A DNA stretch of 64,000 bases from Elysia chlorotica (lineage: Eukaryota > Mollusca > Gastropoda > Plakobranchidae): positions 482,957 through 546,956 of the forward strand of contig RQTK01000179.1 in assembly GCA_003991915.1 (NCBI GenBank), read 5' to 3'. Under the pieces are notes generated by a model that searched no databases, was not told where the DNA came from, and saw nothing but the letters and a program-made list of their open reading frames with translations. Each line of letters begins with the position of its first letter. Position 1 is the stretch's first letter. This document shows positions 11,501 through 23,466 of this stretch, piece by piece. Both the position numbers and the translations under genes were made by a program.

Positions 11501-14500
11501 GCTTTAGTAGCTTATTCCGTTTCCGCGAAGACAAGCAGGGTCAATGACCCGGATTCTCTGCAATGCCTAAACTAATAGAGTTGCTGAGTGTAGGCCCTAG
11601 GATTTGGACACTCTCTGGCAAAACACGAATACCTTCAAATTCGCGAGTCATGGGTGCAAACGGAATTGTGTTCCAGCACTCCTGGAGTTGGCGAACAGCA
11701 CCCTGCTATAATTTGAATACACATATTTGAGTATAAGTGANNNNNNNNNNNNNNNNNNNNNNNNNNGGGGGTGGGGGTGTCTGGTTACGTTAATCCGGAA
11801 CACGTGGGGTGGGGAATGGTGTGGTTGTGACTTTTTCCATCATCACTCAATATTACCCACAAAATTTTTAGGTCTCAAAGAACCTTGGATGTTAAACCTA
11901 CGTGTGTTTATGTGTGCGTAAGCAGGTTCTATTGGCAGCGCGCAATTGCACAGTGTGTTTCCGCGCCACGAGACAAGCAGGGTCAATGACCCTGATTCTC
12001 CGCGATGCCTAAACTAATAGAGTCGCTGAGGATTTGGACACTCTCTGGCAAAACACGAATACCTTCGAATTCGTGAGTCATGGGTGCAAACGGAATTGTG
12101 TTCCACATATTTGAGTATAAGTGAGATATAGCTTAAAAAGTATATTTTAAAATGAAGTTTAAAAAGGACTTTACTTATTAGATGGGAAAAAAGAACAACT
12201 TAAGTAGGGTATGAAGTCAACATACTGCATTCCTCTGATCCTCCCAAAGGCATTAAGCCCTTTGCTTGAGATGGGTTGGTTGTTGCCTGTAAAAATTGAA
12301 GAAACCTATGACTACAAAGAACCGACAAGATTTAACAATTTATGGAAGCTGACAGTAGAATCAACAAGAGCAAATCCTGGTATATATCAAATGATATTAT
12401 GGCTATGCAATAGAAAATTAAGGATACATTTATAAAATTAAAATGTAAAATTAATATCATGCAACATCTTCAACATCTTATCTCATTATCATGTTTTCAT
12501 CTCTACATAACCTTTTTTATGGCTATATATGGCTCATTATCTTGGAATTATATCTTGTTTTTTTTTCCAGTTAAATTTATTAATGAATTTTTACAATGTC
12601 AAACCTTTCCCTTTTCATCACAGCCCCAACCAAGAGGGATATCCATGCCTCTCCGTTCATTAAGCTCCAGCTGAAATGAAGAAATCATTTGAGATACATT
12701 CTCTTACAAAGATTGTTTTAGTAATATAAATGTATTGATTTATTATATTAAATGTATAAATTAAATGCATCTCTTGGTTTGGCGAAGAAAGTTGACCTAA
12801 CAAGCAAAACTATTTTCAACTTCAGATTAGAATGTGGACAATTTTTTTAGCCATTCTAAAAAAAAAGATATTTAAAAAAAGGCTTCATAAATTAAATTAG
12901 CCCTAAGCATCTCTTAAATCATGAAACATTTAATTTGATATTTATTAGTGATATGTTGGAGAAGTTACTGTCGGCAGTTGTAAGAATTGCTTACTTTGCC
13001 AAGAGCAACAGCAGTAGTGGCCATATCTAACACAAAGCTTTCCCCATCATTGGCTGGAGCTGCACAGGCTATTGGGTTGGTACCTAGTGCTACCTGAGAA
13101 CAAAAATCAAGGAAAGAAAGATTTCATCAAGCAACTTACACTCTACAATCATAAGTGGCACACAGTTAGTCAGTTATAATTTGTTTTTAAAAATGCACGC
13201 AGACAGACAACAGAGTAAGTTGGCTATAAAGATATATGATTCATTTATTTAAAGAAATAAAAAAAAAACATTATGGATGAGGAGTCAATTAAGTTGAACC
13301 AGATGCATTGATTGAATAGAATACACATTTACTCCTCCAAGTATGCAATTTTTACAATCCTATCAAGCTTTAAAAAATATGTAAATTTATAAAGACAAAA
13401 AAGGCCTCGTGTATACTCATTTGCTTTCTGGTTATCAAATGCTCTTCACACCTATAACTAAATTCTGAATGGAAAAAATATGACTAATATTCAAACAGCT
13501 ACAGAATTGTTTACCACTCACCTTTGTTGCTCGTGTTGGAACCATTAGTGGAGACGTGTTGGTGAATGCAAGACCCTATTTTGTGAAATAAACAGGTATA
13601 AAGCAATCTTAATTTAAAGTGCAAATACATGTTTTTATAAAAACTAATTTTTAACAAACTCACTGGTATCATCTATGCTTTAGTCAAGATAGACAACAGT
13701 ATTTTTTTTTTCAATAGGACTTAGGAAGATTAACTTGAAAAAAGCATGAATGGAAGTAATTGTTTACAAAATGCTGCTTGAAAGAATATAACAAAATATG
13801 TAACCACTTCAGGCAATAGTACAATTTATATGTCCATTACTGTGAATACTAAATGTATGTCAGTTTTCATTCACTTGTTCAAATCATCTTTGGCGCTGCC
13901 ATTTTCAGAACATCATTCATTGGAGTTTAATTAAAAAGATATGTCAAATTCATTGACACATATGCTCTATGGGTACATCATTTCTAATAATATACCTGAG
14001 TTTTCAAGTGAATAAATATGCTTGGGACATATTTTTTTTTATAAATCTCAGAACGTCTTATTTTCATTATTTTTCTCAGAAAGCTCACAGTAAATCTTTA
14101 CATAATATTCCAGCCTAATATCAATGAAATCCAAGCATAAATTGCTTAATCTGCTCAAGCTTTAGAAATTATTGATAAATATAAGCTCATACTTATGTAA
14201 ATCTTATAAAATTTTCAAAATGCAATAACAAAGACAAATAATTATCTAGAGAGTTTTTTTTATGAATGAGATTGAATGATTTTTTTTACTTGGATAACGA
14301 ATATCTCTACAGCTAGTGCCATGGTATCCATTGGTTGTTGAAAGCCGGATAACTTGATCTTTACTGATCTTGTCTGATAAGCGGGAGATTTGAAGTTTAA
14401 ATCCCAGCTGGCTCCCTTTCTCTTTTAAGGATTCTTTGGGAAATGTAGGGACGTAAAACTAGATTTTTTAAATACCATTTGCTATGAAAAAAAGTCCTTT

Positions 14501-17384
14501 ATGTACCGTGGGAAATTTTCTCACCAAGAGTAACTATTTAACTGCTGGAAAACACAGCAATGAGTTGGGTCTTTTAATCGGCATATACTAAAACTGACCC
14601 AAATTTTACTTCATCATAAACCTATGAAAAGATGAATGCTGATAATGGAGCCATAAAATGCAAACATTTTCCTAAAATATTTTTACCTTTCTGTTCTTCT
14701 TTGGAGGTCAACTAAAGCTTCTGTGCAAGAGGCTGCATGTATGACTTATGACCTTATATTATTTCATTTTTTGCATTGTAATCATTCTCCATGAAACAAG
14801 AGAAGCAAACTGGTAGATAAGATCAATTCCCAATACCCTCAAACTCAAAGTATCCTTAAATGATGACCTTCCTTAATTTTTTGTGCCCCATGAATTTCCC
14901 TTATCTACAGTCTTCAAAATTTGTTACTGGTAAGCCCAGCTACTGACTACAAACCATCATGCCATGTTCCATAGCCCTCATTGCATACCAGCCAGCAATT
15001 CCAAAGTGGTTGGAACCTACTCAGTTGAAGAAAATATTGATTAAAGATACCGATTAGGTAATATCTGGGGGAGGGGGGGTATATTTTTTTTATTGGTGTC
15101 GTTGTATGTTTGTTTTTTTATTGCTTTTTTTAAGGGGGGGGGGGGAGATGGTTGCAGTTACACAGTTTGAAACTCTTCAGCTGCTTTACAAAGGAAAGGG
15201 TCAATCAATCCAAGGTATTCTGTAAAAGGGCTTCAACGTTTTAGATATATTATTTGCAAGAAGTTTTAAGCTTTTTTGGGAATGAACAACAAAATACATC
15301 TAGTAAATATTCAACCTTATTTAGAAAAAAAAATGCAACACGCTACAAGACGCTTTCAATCCCAATTCATCTCCATAATAGATTAGTTTTTCAAAACTGC
15401 TTAATTATATCAAATGAGGTGTTAAGATGAATCAAGAATAGTAAGCATAGTATACTGATCAATATTTTGCAACATAATATTATACAGGCGATGAGTTCAG
15501 TCATCTTTCTTTTGACTTGAGTTTCCATATTGACCATTACCCCTAAAAATAAGTATCACTTTAAGTTCTAATCTTAGAGCATTTATTTATTTCCTGTGTC
15601 TTCTTTTAATTTGTTATAAAACAGACGAAAAAAAACACACAAAAAAAAACACAAGAGTAAAGGGTGAAGTAACTAATGTTACTAAAAATGCTTTGCTGAT
15701 TAATCAATCTTTCTGCTTATTTAATTCAAGGTATTCTCAATTTTTAGGAACACTAACCTCTAGCTGACACCCATCCTACGCCACTTTCTTTGGCTTTTTT
15801 AATAGCCAAATCTGTGCAGAATTTGCCAACTACTGGACCTGAGGAGTTTTAGAAACAAGCATTTTGTTATAAACAGCACTCACTTAGTAGGACAATATGC
15901 ACATTCCCTTATATGAAGATATAAGGCTATTCCAAGGACTACTATAGTTTAGTAATCCATGGACTATTCATAAAAATAAGTTATCTATCACAAGAGGGTG
16001 ATCAAATAAAAAAACACAATATGAGAGATGTACAAAAAATGAAATAACAGGACTTATAATGTTATGCTTTTAGGAAAAAGAAAAATTGATTATCGATCTT
16101 GAATATTTAATACAACAATCTTAACTGCTTTGATTAATGATTCTTCCAATAAATTTGATCTTCTAAACTTATGTACAAGCAGGAGTGTGAGTTTGTATAG
16201 AAATGACAACTGTAATCAATCCGTCAAATAATTTTTTCAACTTGATTAATGTAGTTAAAATTGTTAACATATTTTTCAAGTCAGTTATATACTCCCTTGA
16301 GCAAAAATTTAATTATTTAAAATATATGTGATGGCTTTGTATCTTTTCTTATTATCTTAATTATTTCTTGTTGTTGTTGAAAAACATTAATTTTAGTAAA
16401 ATGAAATCTGTGCAAAGAATACATTTAGACATGATGCTGCAATATTTCAATCCCTGGGGACTTTGATTTTAACTTTTGTTTTTTTACTGTATAATTATAT
16501 GATATAATCATGTGACTAACCCAAAATATTATTGCCCTCAACAAGAGCAGTTGCTGCTGTTTCTTTCACCACCTCGGGTTCTTTTTGGCAGTTGCATATA
16601 CCCATCTTCATATCATTCACATACATATCTGAAATCAACAAAATGAGAAGAAATTGAGAGAGGGGCAATAGTTGATTTCATGCAGGCCTTATTTTGACCC
16701 TTATTCTGTGATTTAATAAATTAAGAACAATTGCAACACATGTTGATATTGATTCTTACAATCAACGCACAAGATGCTATTTCTCTAACCAATAACATTT
16801 CAATCAGAATTTTACAGCAAACTAGGAGATGTGTAGGAAAGTTTGAATACCTAATCAAGACCATTACTGTATAAAGACCATTGGAGCATTTTCTCAAACA
16901 TGGAACCATGATCAGTATTATACAATTTATGTGATTCACTTGAGAAAAAGTTTGTAGCATAACAGTGATTCCCTTGGGGTTGTTTTTGTTGTTTACAATA
17001 TCCGTGTGTGTTGCTGTTGTTTTTATTATTATTATTTTTGGTGTTGTTGTTGCTCATGTTTTTGTCATCGTTGTCCTTTCCGTCATTAGAGATATTTTTG
17101 TCATTGTTGTTGTTCCTTCTTTGGTGTCCATCTAAGAATATTCCACTTAAACCTGCTACCTTAGTGGAAATACATGTCTACACAGAGTGTTCTTATTGTT
17201 TTTGTAATTTACTTGATGACTAACCTAATCTGTTGAGCCCATGGCTGAAGTGTCCTCTGTAGTCAGCTGCTACCAGCAAGTCAGCCAGTGCAGTGGCATG
17301 CTCTCTCTTGGTTCCCACAGCCTCCATAGCGCGAACCACAAACCTGTGCATTTCTTCCAAAGCTATCACAGTCCTGCTTGCCAT
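6622..17384 (-). CDS. Ldh2-family malate/L-lactate dehydrogenase-like oxidoreductase, complete, 12 exons
   Basis: Twelve minus-strand exons join in frame into 360 residues. In transcript order: 17225-17384, 16521-16628, 15758-15838, 14955-15016, 13522-13575, 12995-13093, 12605-12670, 12226-12286, 10378-10496, 9745-9840, 7902-8012, 6622-6687. All have GT-AG borders and matching phases. The start is the only ATG before the conserved N-terminal helix. Family hallmarks are ADYRGHFSHGL (residues 40-50), SNHFG (118-122, with the conserved His120), GTNPIA (159-164), LMPLGG (about 221-226) and GYKGYGLAMMVEI (232-244). This is the NAD(P)H-dependent 2-hydroxyacid dehydrogenase family that includes archaeal malate dehydrogenase, YbiC, YjmC/YlbC and piperideine-2-carboxylate reductase; it is unrelated to classical Rossmann LDH/MDH. 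The substrate cannot be told from sequence. No signal peptide or peroxisomal SKL tail is seen (C-terminus EEKKS). The length is normal for the family. Introns host SINEs, a MITE and an assembly gap. Confidence 0.93.
6882..7071 (+). mobile_element. tRNA-derived SINE with perfect 16-bp target-site duplication
   Basis: A SINE body of about 158 bp starts GGGGCGCTGTGGTCCAGGGG, with A box and B box (GAGTTCGAATCC), continues with TTGCGTTCCCTACTGGTTGG and ends TGGACGTTAAACCAACC plus poly-A. It is flanked by identical 16-bp direct repeats CTGACAGGAATTGAGG (6882-6897 and 7056-7071). Compared with the longer copy at 23211-23466 it lacks about 100 bp of the middle. The intact duplication and A-tail point to a fairly recent insertion downstream of, or in the 3' flank of, the Ldh2-family gene. 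Confidence 0.92.
8091..8124. repeat. (TA)n/(CA)n microsatellite
   Basis: A run of alternating TA passes into CA repeats immediately beside the left end of the putative transposon at 8125. Confidence 0.85.
8351..8477. repeat. 25-bp perfect inverted repeat, arms 8351-8375 and 8453-8477
   Basis: The arm GATGCTGCTCGAGCATGCAG... at 8351-8375 is exactly inverted at 8453-8477, leaving a 77-nt loop. Each arm also contains the palindrome GCTCGAGC. A transcript of the region could fold into a long hairpin. Confidence 0.9.
8477..8640. repeat. (TC)n microsatellite with 18-bp minisatellite
   Basis: About 90 bp of TC repeat is followed by four units of GGATTCTTTCTCTCTCTC (GG at 8569, 8587, 8605 and 8623, period 18). 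The open frames across it (Ser-Leu, Arg-Glu) are artefacts of the repeat. Confidence 0.95.
11525..12124. repeat. Duplicated GC-richer segment around an assembly gap
   Basis: About 200 bp at 11525-11740 (GACAAGCAGGGTCAATGAC ... ACATATTTGAGTATAAGTGA) recurs at 11967-12124, with point differences and small deletions, on the two sides of the 26-N gap. This may be a real tandem duplication or two haplotypes left side by side. It lies in an intron of the Ldh2-family gene. The flanking GC-rich stretch 11240-11520 looks like inserted repeat DNA. Confidence 0.7.
11741..11766. other. Assembly gap (26 N)
   Basis: Run of N inside the intron between the Ldh2-family exons at 12226-12286 and 10378-10496. 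Confidence 1.
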
Positions 17385-18633
17385 TTTGCGACGTTAAGAC
17401 AATATGGTTTAAACAAAAATGTTTTCTTTTCTTCTGGGAGCAGGTGTGCAGGTCTTTACTTAATCCTTGCTCTGTTTCAGGGGATACTGATGATGAGAAG
17501 AAGAAGAAAAATATGTTATTCAGCCGAGGAAACTCTATACATTAATATTGTTTCAGTTTATCACAGATTCAGATTATCACAGAATTTTTATGAATTACCT
17601 TAGGATTTAAGTAATTTATGATTTTAAACAAAGGGAAACAAGATGGAAATGCCTGAACTCATGGATATCAAGGAATTTTCTAAAGGTAGTGGATGCTAAG
17701 TGGATTCTATCTTTTGATACACTTTGAATCACATGAAAACACTTACAGTTGTTGAGCCCATTAAGATAGGATTTAAACTTGATAGCAATGTTAGTATAGT
17801 TTAAATGAAAATCACTTCGACGATTAATTAGAATAATTACAATTTGTACATACTGTCAGACAATAACAGAGCGAAACAACAATCGCTCAATGATCTATTT
17901 TGTAAGATAACGTACGGCCGCAGGGTTTAACTCAAGATGCCTTGACAGTTACAAGTATGTGACCGTGAAATGGAAATTAGACATGGTTATCTCTGCAACC
18001 TGGGCTGGAGACAAAGGCAGTAGTATGCTACACAATGTACATAAGAAGTCAGTTCCTCGAATCCTATGGGCCATCTCATACCGGTAATACTGATGAACAT
18101 AAAATGGTTAACTTTGACAAGATCTACAACAACCATATAAAGAAAAGCGAATAGGCCTACGACTACATTGGCACAATGGTCGGCACGTTTGATTCTATAT
18201 TACAACCTCCATTGCTCATTTGCGACCAAAGTATACTTGATTGAAAAAGAACACAAACGTGGACCTAAATCTACATTTACATTTGATTTTTTAAATGAAA
18301 CTTTATAGTTATAAGTCATAACTAAGCTTAACAAAACAGCAACCAAAAGAAAAAAAGTGTGGGTATTGTTCATCATGTATTGTGAGATGTCACGTATGTT
18401 GTTGTTTTTTTTAAATATTTTTTTAATTTTATTGTTTTTCGTTTGTTTGTTTTTTTAAAGATAAGTGCAAGTTTTGTTGAGTATCTTATATGCTGTAGTT
18501 GCGAGCAATGGCTCATAAACTGACATCAGTTGGATCTCCAAAAAGACCCTGCTAAAACAACTCCTCAGCAGCTACACCGCTCATTACGTTTCCCGATAAT
18601 ATTATGTGTGATTGGTAAAATTGGTTAAAAATA

Positions 18634-18639
<6 letters not shown>

Positions 18640-18707
<68 letters not shown>
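18640..18707. repeat. (TC)n microsatellite
   Basis: About 68 bp of uninterrupted TC dinucleotide repeat. Confidence 0.98.
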
Positions 18708-18713
<6 letters not shown>

Positions 18714-19582
18714 AGTGGCAGTGACAGATTTTTATGATCACAACCCATGATGATCATCATGATTATGAAGTGAAATGGGAACCAAATACATCTAGACTAA
18801 TCAAGGAAATGCGGATTTTATTATATTTTGGTGATACGTGCTTTACATCGTTTCTACAATCTAGATTAGATCTAGAATCTAGATTCTAGAGTCTAGATCT
18901 AGATCTAGTCTTTAAAAAAAAAAGTTAGGCCTAATAGAATCAAAATCCTTCAAAGTTGTCATCTTGTCCATTACATTGGTTATTTACTGGCTTTACATAT
19001 TTTCATTATTGAAGAAAAACGTGATTTACGGGTAGTTATACTCCTCAAAATTAATGTGTTTGACTCGACGATTTCTAACAATGTTTACTGAGGAAAGTGG
19101 GCGTTACCCGAACCGGTGTCCGCGTAAAAACATAGGTGGCGCTGTAAATAGGTAGAGCACTTTTTTTTTTAAATAGTGAACCGTCTTTATTATTCTACAA
19201 TTGCTCCTGAAACGGCATAAAATAAGCCTCACAGTCGATCCTTTCGTTGATCAATGTTCTCACAACAGTTTAGTTTGACTGCCAAATTTCAAAATAGTTC
19301 AAAGGAACTAGGTCGCTTGGTGTTTGTTTTTGTTGTTTTTGTTTTTGTTTTTGTTTTTTTTGTTGTTGTTTTTTTTTGTAGGAATTATCGAACAGCTGTT
19401 TTTGTTTGTTTTGTTTGTTTTTTTAACTCTCAAAGTATACTGAACTATGTTGCCGAATGGTGCACCAAATTTAGACTATGTTAGTTTGAATTAAGACGGC
19501 GATGCGGTGAGGCAGCAAGGCGTGGTAGAAAGCATTACAAGTTTGTTTTGCCTCCAAAGCCGTAGTTAGTTGTAGTTGAGTT

Positions 19583-19815
19583 AGTTTAAAGTCCAAAATC
19601 AGCACTATATAGGCTATATTGTGGACGGGCCCCAAGAATGACGTCTGGCAGTTTTAAGTGGTGCCACACACGAGACAGGGCGGGAATGCCATGACTCAGC
19701 CGGTCACATTAAACTGACACTGACTCAACTAGTAGGAAGCGAAATCGCCATGGCTCGAACCATGGTCCTTTTGCGTCGAAAGCCGATGTTCTACCTCAGG
19801 ACCACCGCGCCCTCC
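19583..19815 (-). mobile_element. tRNA-derived SINE, long form, inverted
   Basis: On the minus strand this matches the long SINE at 23211-23466: a head with GGGCGCGGTGGTCCTGAGG and GTCGAAAGCC-type sequence, a middle GTCAGTGTCAGTTTAATG, then GCCTGTCTCGTGTGTGGC and the tail GGGGCCCGTCCACAATATAG. It has no obvious flanking duplication and is moderately diverged. Confidence 0.85.
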
Positions 19816-21596
19816 CGTTGCCTCCATAGTTAACAGATTCACAGAATCTAGATATTTAGAAGCACAACCACAAAATTCACCCATCCACTGAACGGTTTAT
19901 ACAGCCTAAAATATTAAAAGGAAACAGCAGGCTGAAGAAGTCTGGCTTTCATCATATCACAAGACATTGGAGCATTAGTGGTGAATGACTAGCGCATACC
20001 GATAAATCCACTAATCTTAAATTACAGTTCAGAAAGAGAATCGGCTCAAACTCAAGTCCTAGGTCTCTCTGATTGTCACGGACTATCACCACTTGACTAT
20101 TACATAACGTAAAGTGTCTTTAGTCTATATATCACTGGTTCCGCAATCTTTTGCATATGTAACTCTCATTGATGTTATCAGTGTCAACCGAAATCTGCAT
20201 ATAGAGAGAGTTTTGTTGATTTACGAGTCGCTGTAAAATGTCTGCAACGAGCACGTCCATGCCCGAAGCTCCACCTGTAACCATGAAAGGGAGATAGCCT
20301 GACGTATCTTCACTTAATCAAGGATACAATGTCATACTTATATCTCTGAAAAGAACAGCAAACACCAAGGTAACCCAGCATCCAATCTTACCACTTAGTG
20401 TTTTGCAAGGCGTCACCCCTGGTCTCAAAGGAACGTGGTTAGAAAACACTAGAAAATGTTATACTCATTACTATTTTAATTTGTTAATCCATGGGTCACA
20501 AGTAAATACTTGTAGTTATTAAGTTTTAACATGCACATAAAGCCAGGGCTTGGAAATCCAAAAACATGCATTATTTTGTCCCTCTACGGCAAAAAATTAA
20601 AGCGGTTAGGCAAAAGTAGCGCCGACAGGCAGGGCACAATTATCGCAGCTAATGATTCCTATTTAATCTATAACCTCTTAGTAAAGGGTCGTACATATTG
20701 TCGGGTGAACGTCTCACTCCAATCTATCCCATTCCCATTATCTATCACGGCCCAGATAGGCCGACCCACCAGTTTACTTAACTATTACTCCGAACGCATG
20801 TTCATACTGTGAGGTAAACCCGATAGCAAAGAGGCAGAACTGGCTGTATAGTCTGAGCCTAAATTTTGGTAAGCTTTGTGAGATATATGTATTACTTGTA
20901 TGTGTATCAAGCCAGGTTCAATAGATCCCCAAAAATAATTGAAAAACGAAACAATTATCTTGTGGCCAAAAAAAAAAGGGGGGGGGGAGGATAATTTGGG
21001 AGCATCGCTTAAAAAAAATGAGAAAAGGAGGTATGGAATAAAGAAACAACAACACCTGTGAAGTTTATGTTTAACGACATTCATCATGGCCATGGTGAAT
21101 ATCATCACCGTCGTCAACATCATCATGTTCTTATTATTCTTCATCAGCAGCAGCACCAACATCGAGATAACCATCACCGCCACCACCAAGAAAATCTTTT
21201 TTTTAAAACAATTTTACTTTCCTTTATTGCTTTTTTCCTCAGAAATTTCTGAAGAAGTGCAGGCGGCAAAACAGAAATGATTTGGGAGGAGCTTATAAGT
21301 TTTCCTTAAATAACTAGAATCATAGAGAATTGGAATTTTTTTTGTACATGAAATAATTATCCCTTAAAACAACTAGAAGTTAGATGAAAATATATTGTAA
21401 AGAGATAACAGATTAACAGCATTTATCATTTGTATGCCTTTGAAATCAGAATGATCGCCGTGTCATTGCGGCATCTTGCGCCAACATCAAGCTATTTATC
21501 GTGACCACCACCGCCACTCGACATAAAATAATATCACAATCATAATTCTCATTACCATCGCCATGTCCTCGTCGTGGCCAATATTTTAATCATTTA

Positions 21597-21707
<111 letters not shown>

Positions 21708-21731
21708 AGATGTGTCATGGTTAACTAATAG

Positions 21732-21846
21732 TTGGTTGGTTGGGTTGGTTTAACGTCCAACAGCACCACTATATAGGCCAATATGTGGACGGCCCCAAGA
21801 CAGACGTCTGACAATTTTATGTGCTGCCACACACGAGACAGGGCGG
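21732..21846 (-). mobile_element. SINE 3' part, inverted, cut by the assembly gap
   Basis: The minus-strand tail TTAAACCAACCCAACC and body TGGGGCCGTCCACATATTGG match the SINE family of this window. The element runs into the N gap at 21847, so the tRNA-like head is not visible. Confidence 0.85.
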
Positions 21847-22301
21847 NNNNNNNNNNNNNNNNNNNNNNNNNNNNNNNNNNNNNNNNNNNNNNNNNNNNNN
21901 NNNNNNNNNNNNNNNNNNNNNNNNNNNNNNNNNNNNNNNNNNNNNNNNNNNNNNNNNNNNNNNNNNNNNNNNNNNNNNNNNNNNNNNNNNNNNNNNNNNN
22001 NNNNNNNNNNNNNNNNNNNNNNNNNNNNNNNNNNNNNNNNNNNNNNNNNNNNNNNNNNNNNNNNNNNNNNNNNNNNNNNNNNNNNNNNNNNNNNNNNNNN
22101 NNNNNNNNNNNNNNNNNNNNNNNNNNNNNNNNNNNNNNNNNNNNNNNNNNNNNNNNNNNNNNNNNNNNNNNNNNNNNNNNNNNNNNNNNNNNNNNNNNNN
22201 NNNNNNNNNNNNNNNNNNNNNNNNNNNNNNNNNNNNNNNNNNNNNNNNNNNNNNNNNNNNNNNNNNNNNNNNNNNNNNNNNNNNNNNNNNNNNNNNNNNN
22301 N
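21847..22301. other. Assembly gap (455 N)
   Basis: Run of N bounded by SINE sequence on the left and a poly-C/CT tract on the right. Frames that run through it are meaningless. Confidence 1.
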
Positions 22302-22601
22302 CCTCCTCCCCCCCCCCCCCCCCCCCCCCCTCTCTCTCTGTCTCCTTCATTATCTGACTTTCTATATTTCTCCCTCTCTCTATCAGATACGCAGTGTATA
22401 GGCCAAGTCAGAGATGTGTTATGGTTAACTATACATCGTTGCATGTGTCTGATAAGGTAGAGGATGTTAACAGTAGCATAATAAATCAGTGCAGGCATAC
22501 TCTCTCTTGTTGTCTTAATTTGATTGAAACAATTAAATAACTTTAGTTTAAATTTATGTCAATTTTGACTCCCGCTCTCTTTCTTTCTTTCTTTCTTTCT
22601 C

Positions 22602-22661
<60 letters not shown>

Positions 22662-22846
22662 ACTCTTTCTCTTTTCCTCACCCCTTCACTTTCTCTCTGT
22701 GTCCTAAAAAGTTAATGCATGGGCATTTTAAAGTGTAATGGTGAACCCTGTATACAAATATAACCATTTCGATGGTGCTGTCCCATTAGGACACTTGGAT
22801 CTAGGCCTGAATATTTGTCTTGCTATTCTCTACCCCTCCCCCTTTC

Positions 22847-22893
<47 letters not shown>

Positions 22894-22997
22894 AACTGTC
22901 CATAGTGGATTAAGGATACGTACATGTATGCATTTGTCTATCTCTCCTCGAGGTTTTTGTGTTGCATTCGCCAACCATGATCCCTCTTTCTCTCTCT

Positions 22998-23028
<31 letters not shown>

Positions 23029-23073
23029 TCAAAGCACACCCCACGCTCACTTATATATATATATATATATATA

Positions 23074-23130
<57 letters not shown>
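22302..23130. repeat. Cluster of poly-C, (TC)n and (TA)n simple repeats
   Basis: Simple repeats at about 22308-22335 (C then CT), 22577-22670 (TTTC then TC), 22850-22891 (TC), 22986-23029 (TC), 23051-23076 (TA) and 23076-23129 (TC), separated by short unique sequence. No coding potential beyond repeat frames. Confidence 0.95.
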
Positions 23131-23131
<1 letters not shown>

Positions 23132-23210
23132 GTTTGCTAGTCTTCTCATTCCTGGCCTTCTTGTTTGCAATTCTGTTGTGGTGCTGTTTGACTTTGACCT
23201 CGCGTCACCA

Positions 23211-23466
23211 AGGGGGCGTGGTGGTCCAGGGGTAGAATATCGGATTCCGACGCAAAAGGTCCCGAGTTCGAATCCTGGCTGTTGCGTTCCCTACTGGTTG
23301 GATCGGTGTCAGTAGGCTATAATGTGAACGACTGAGACAGGAGTCATGGTATCCCCGCCCTGTCTCGTGTGTGACAGACATAAAATTATCAGACGTCCGT
23401 CTTGGGGCCCGTCCACAAAATAGCCTATGTAGTGCTGCTGTTGGACGTGAAACCAACCAACCAACC
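23211..23466 (+). mobile_element. tRNA-derived SINE, long form, complete
   Basis: The best long copy of the family. The head is GGGGGCGTGGTGGTCCAGGG with A box and B box (GAGTTCGAATCC), followed by GTTGCGTTCCCTACTGGTTG, then GATCGGTGTCAGTAGGC, CCGCCCTGTCTCGTGTG, GACGTCCGTCTTGGGGCCCG and the tail TTGGACGTGAAACCAACCAA with an (ACCA)n end. Length is about 250 bp. The tRNA region keeps promoter boxes but does not form a good anticodon stem, which is usual for SINEs. Confidence 0.9.

Noticed and set aside
14300-14440. Possible SINE with GTTTAAATCCC as B box
   Set aside because: The spacing to any A box is wrong and no other family block is present; too weak to list as a feature.
20531-20812. 93-residue plus-strand frame
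   Set aside because: No domain, no splice context and no second supporting exon.
21725-22498. Frames across the large N gap
   Set aside because: Most of each frame is undefined residues; the ends are SINE and poly-C sequence.
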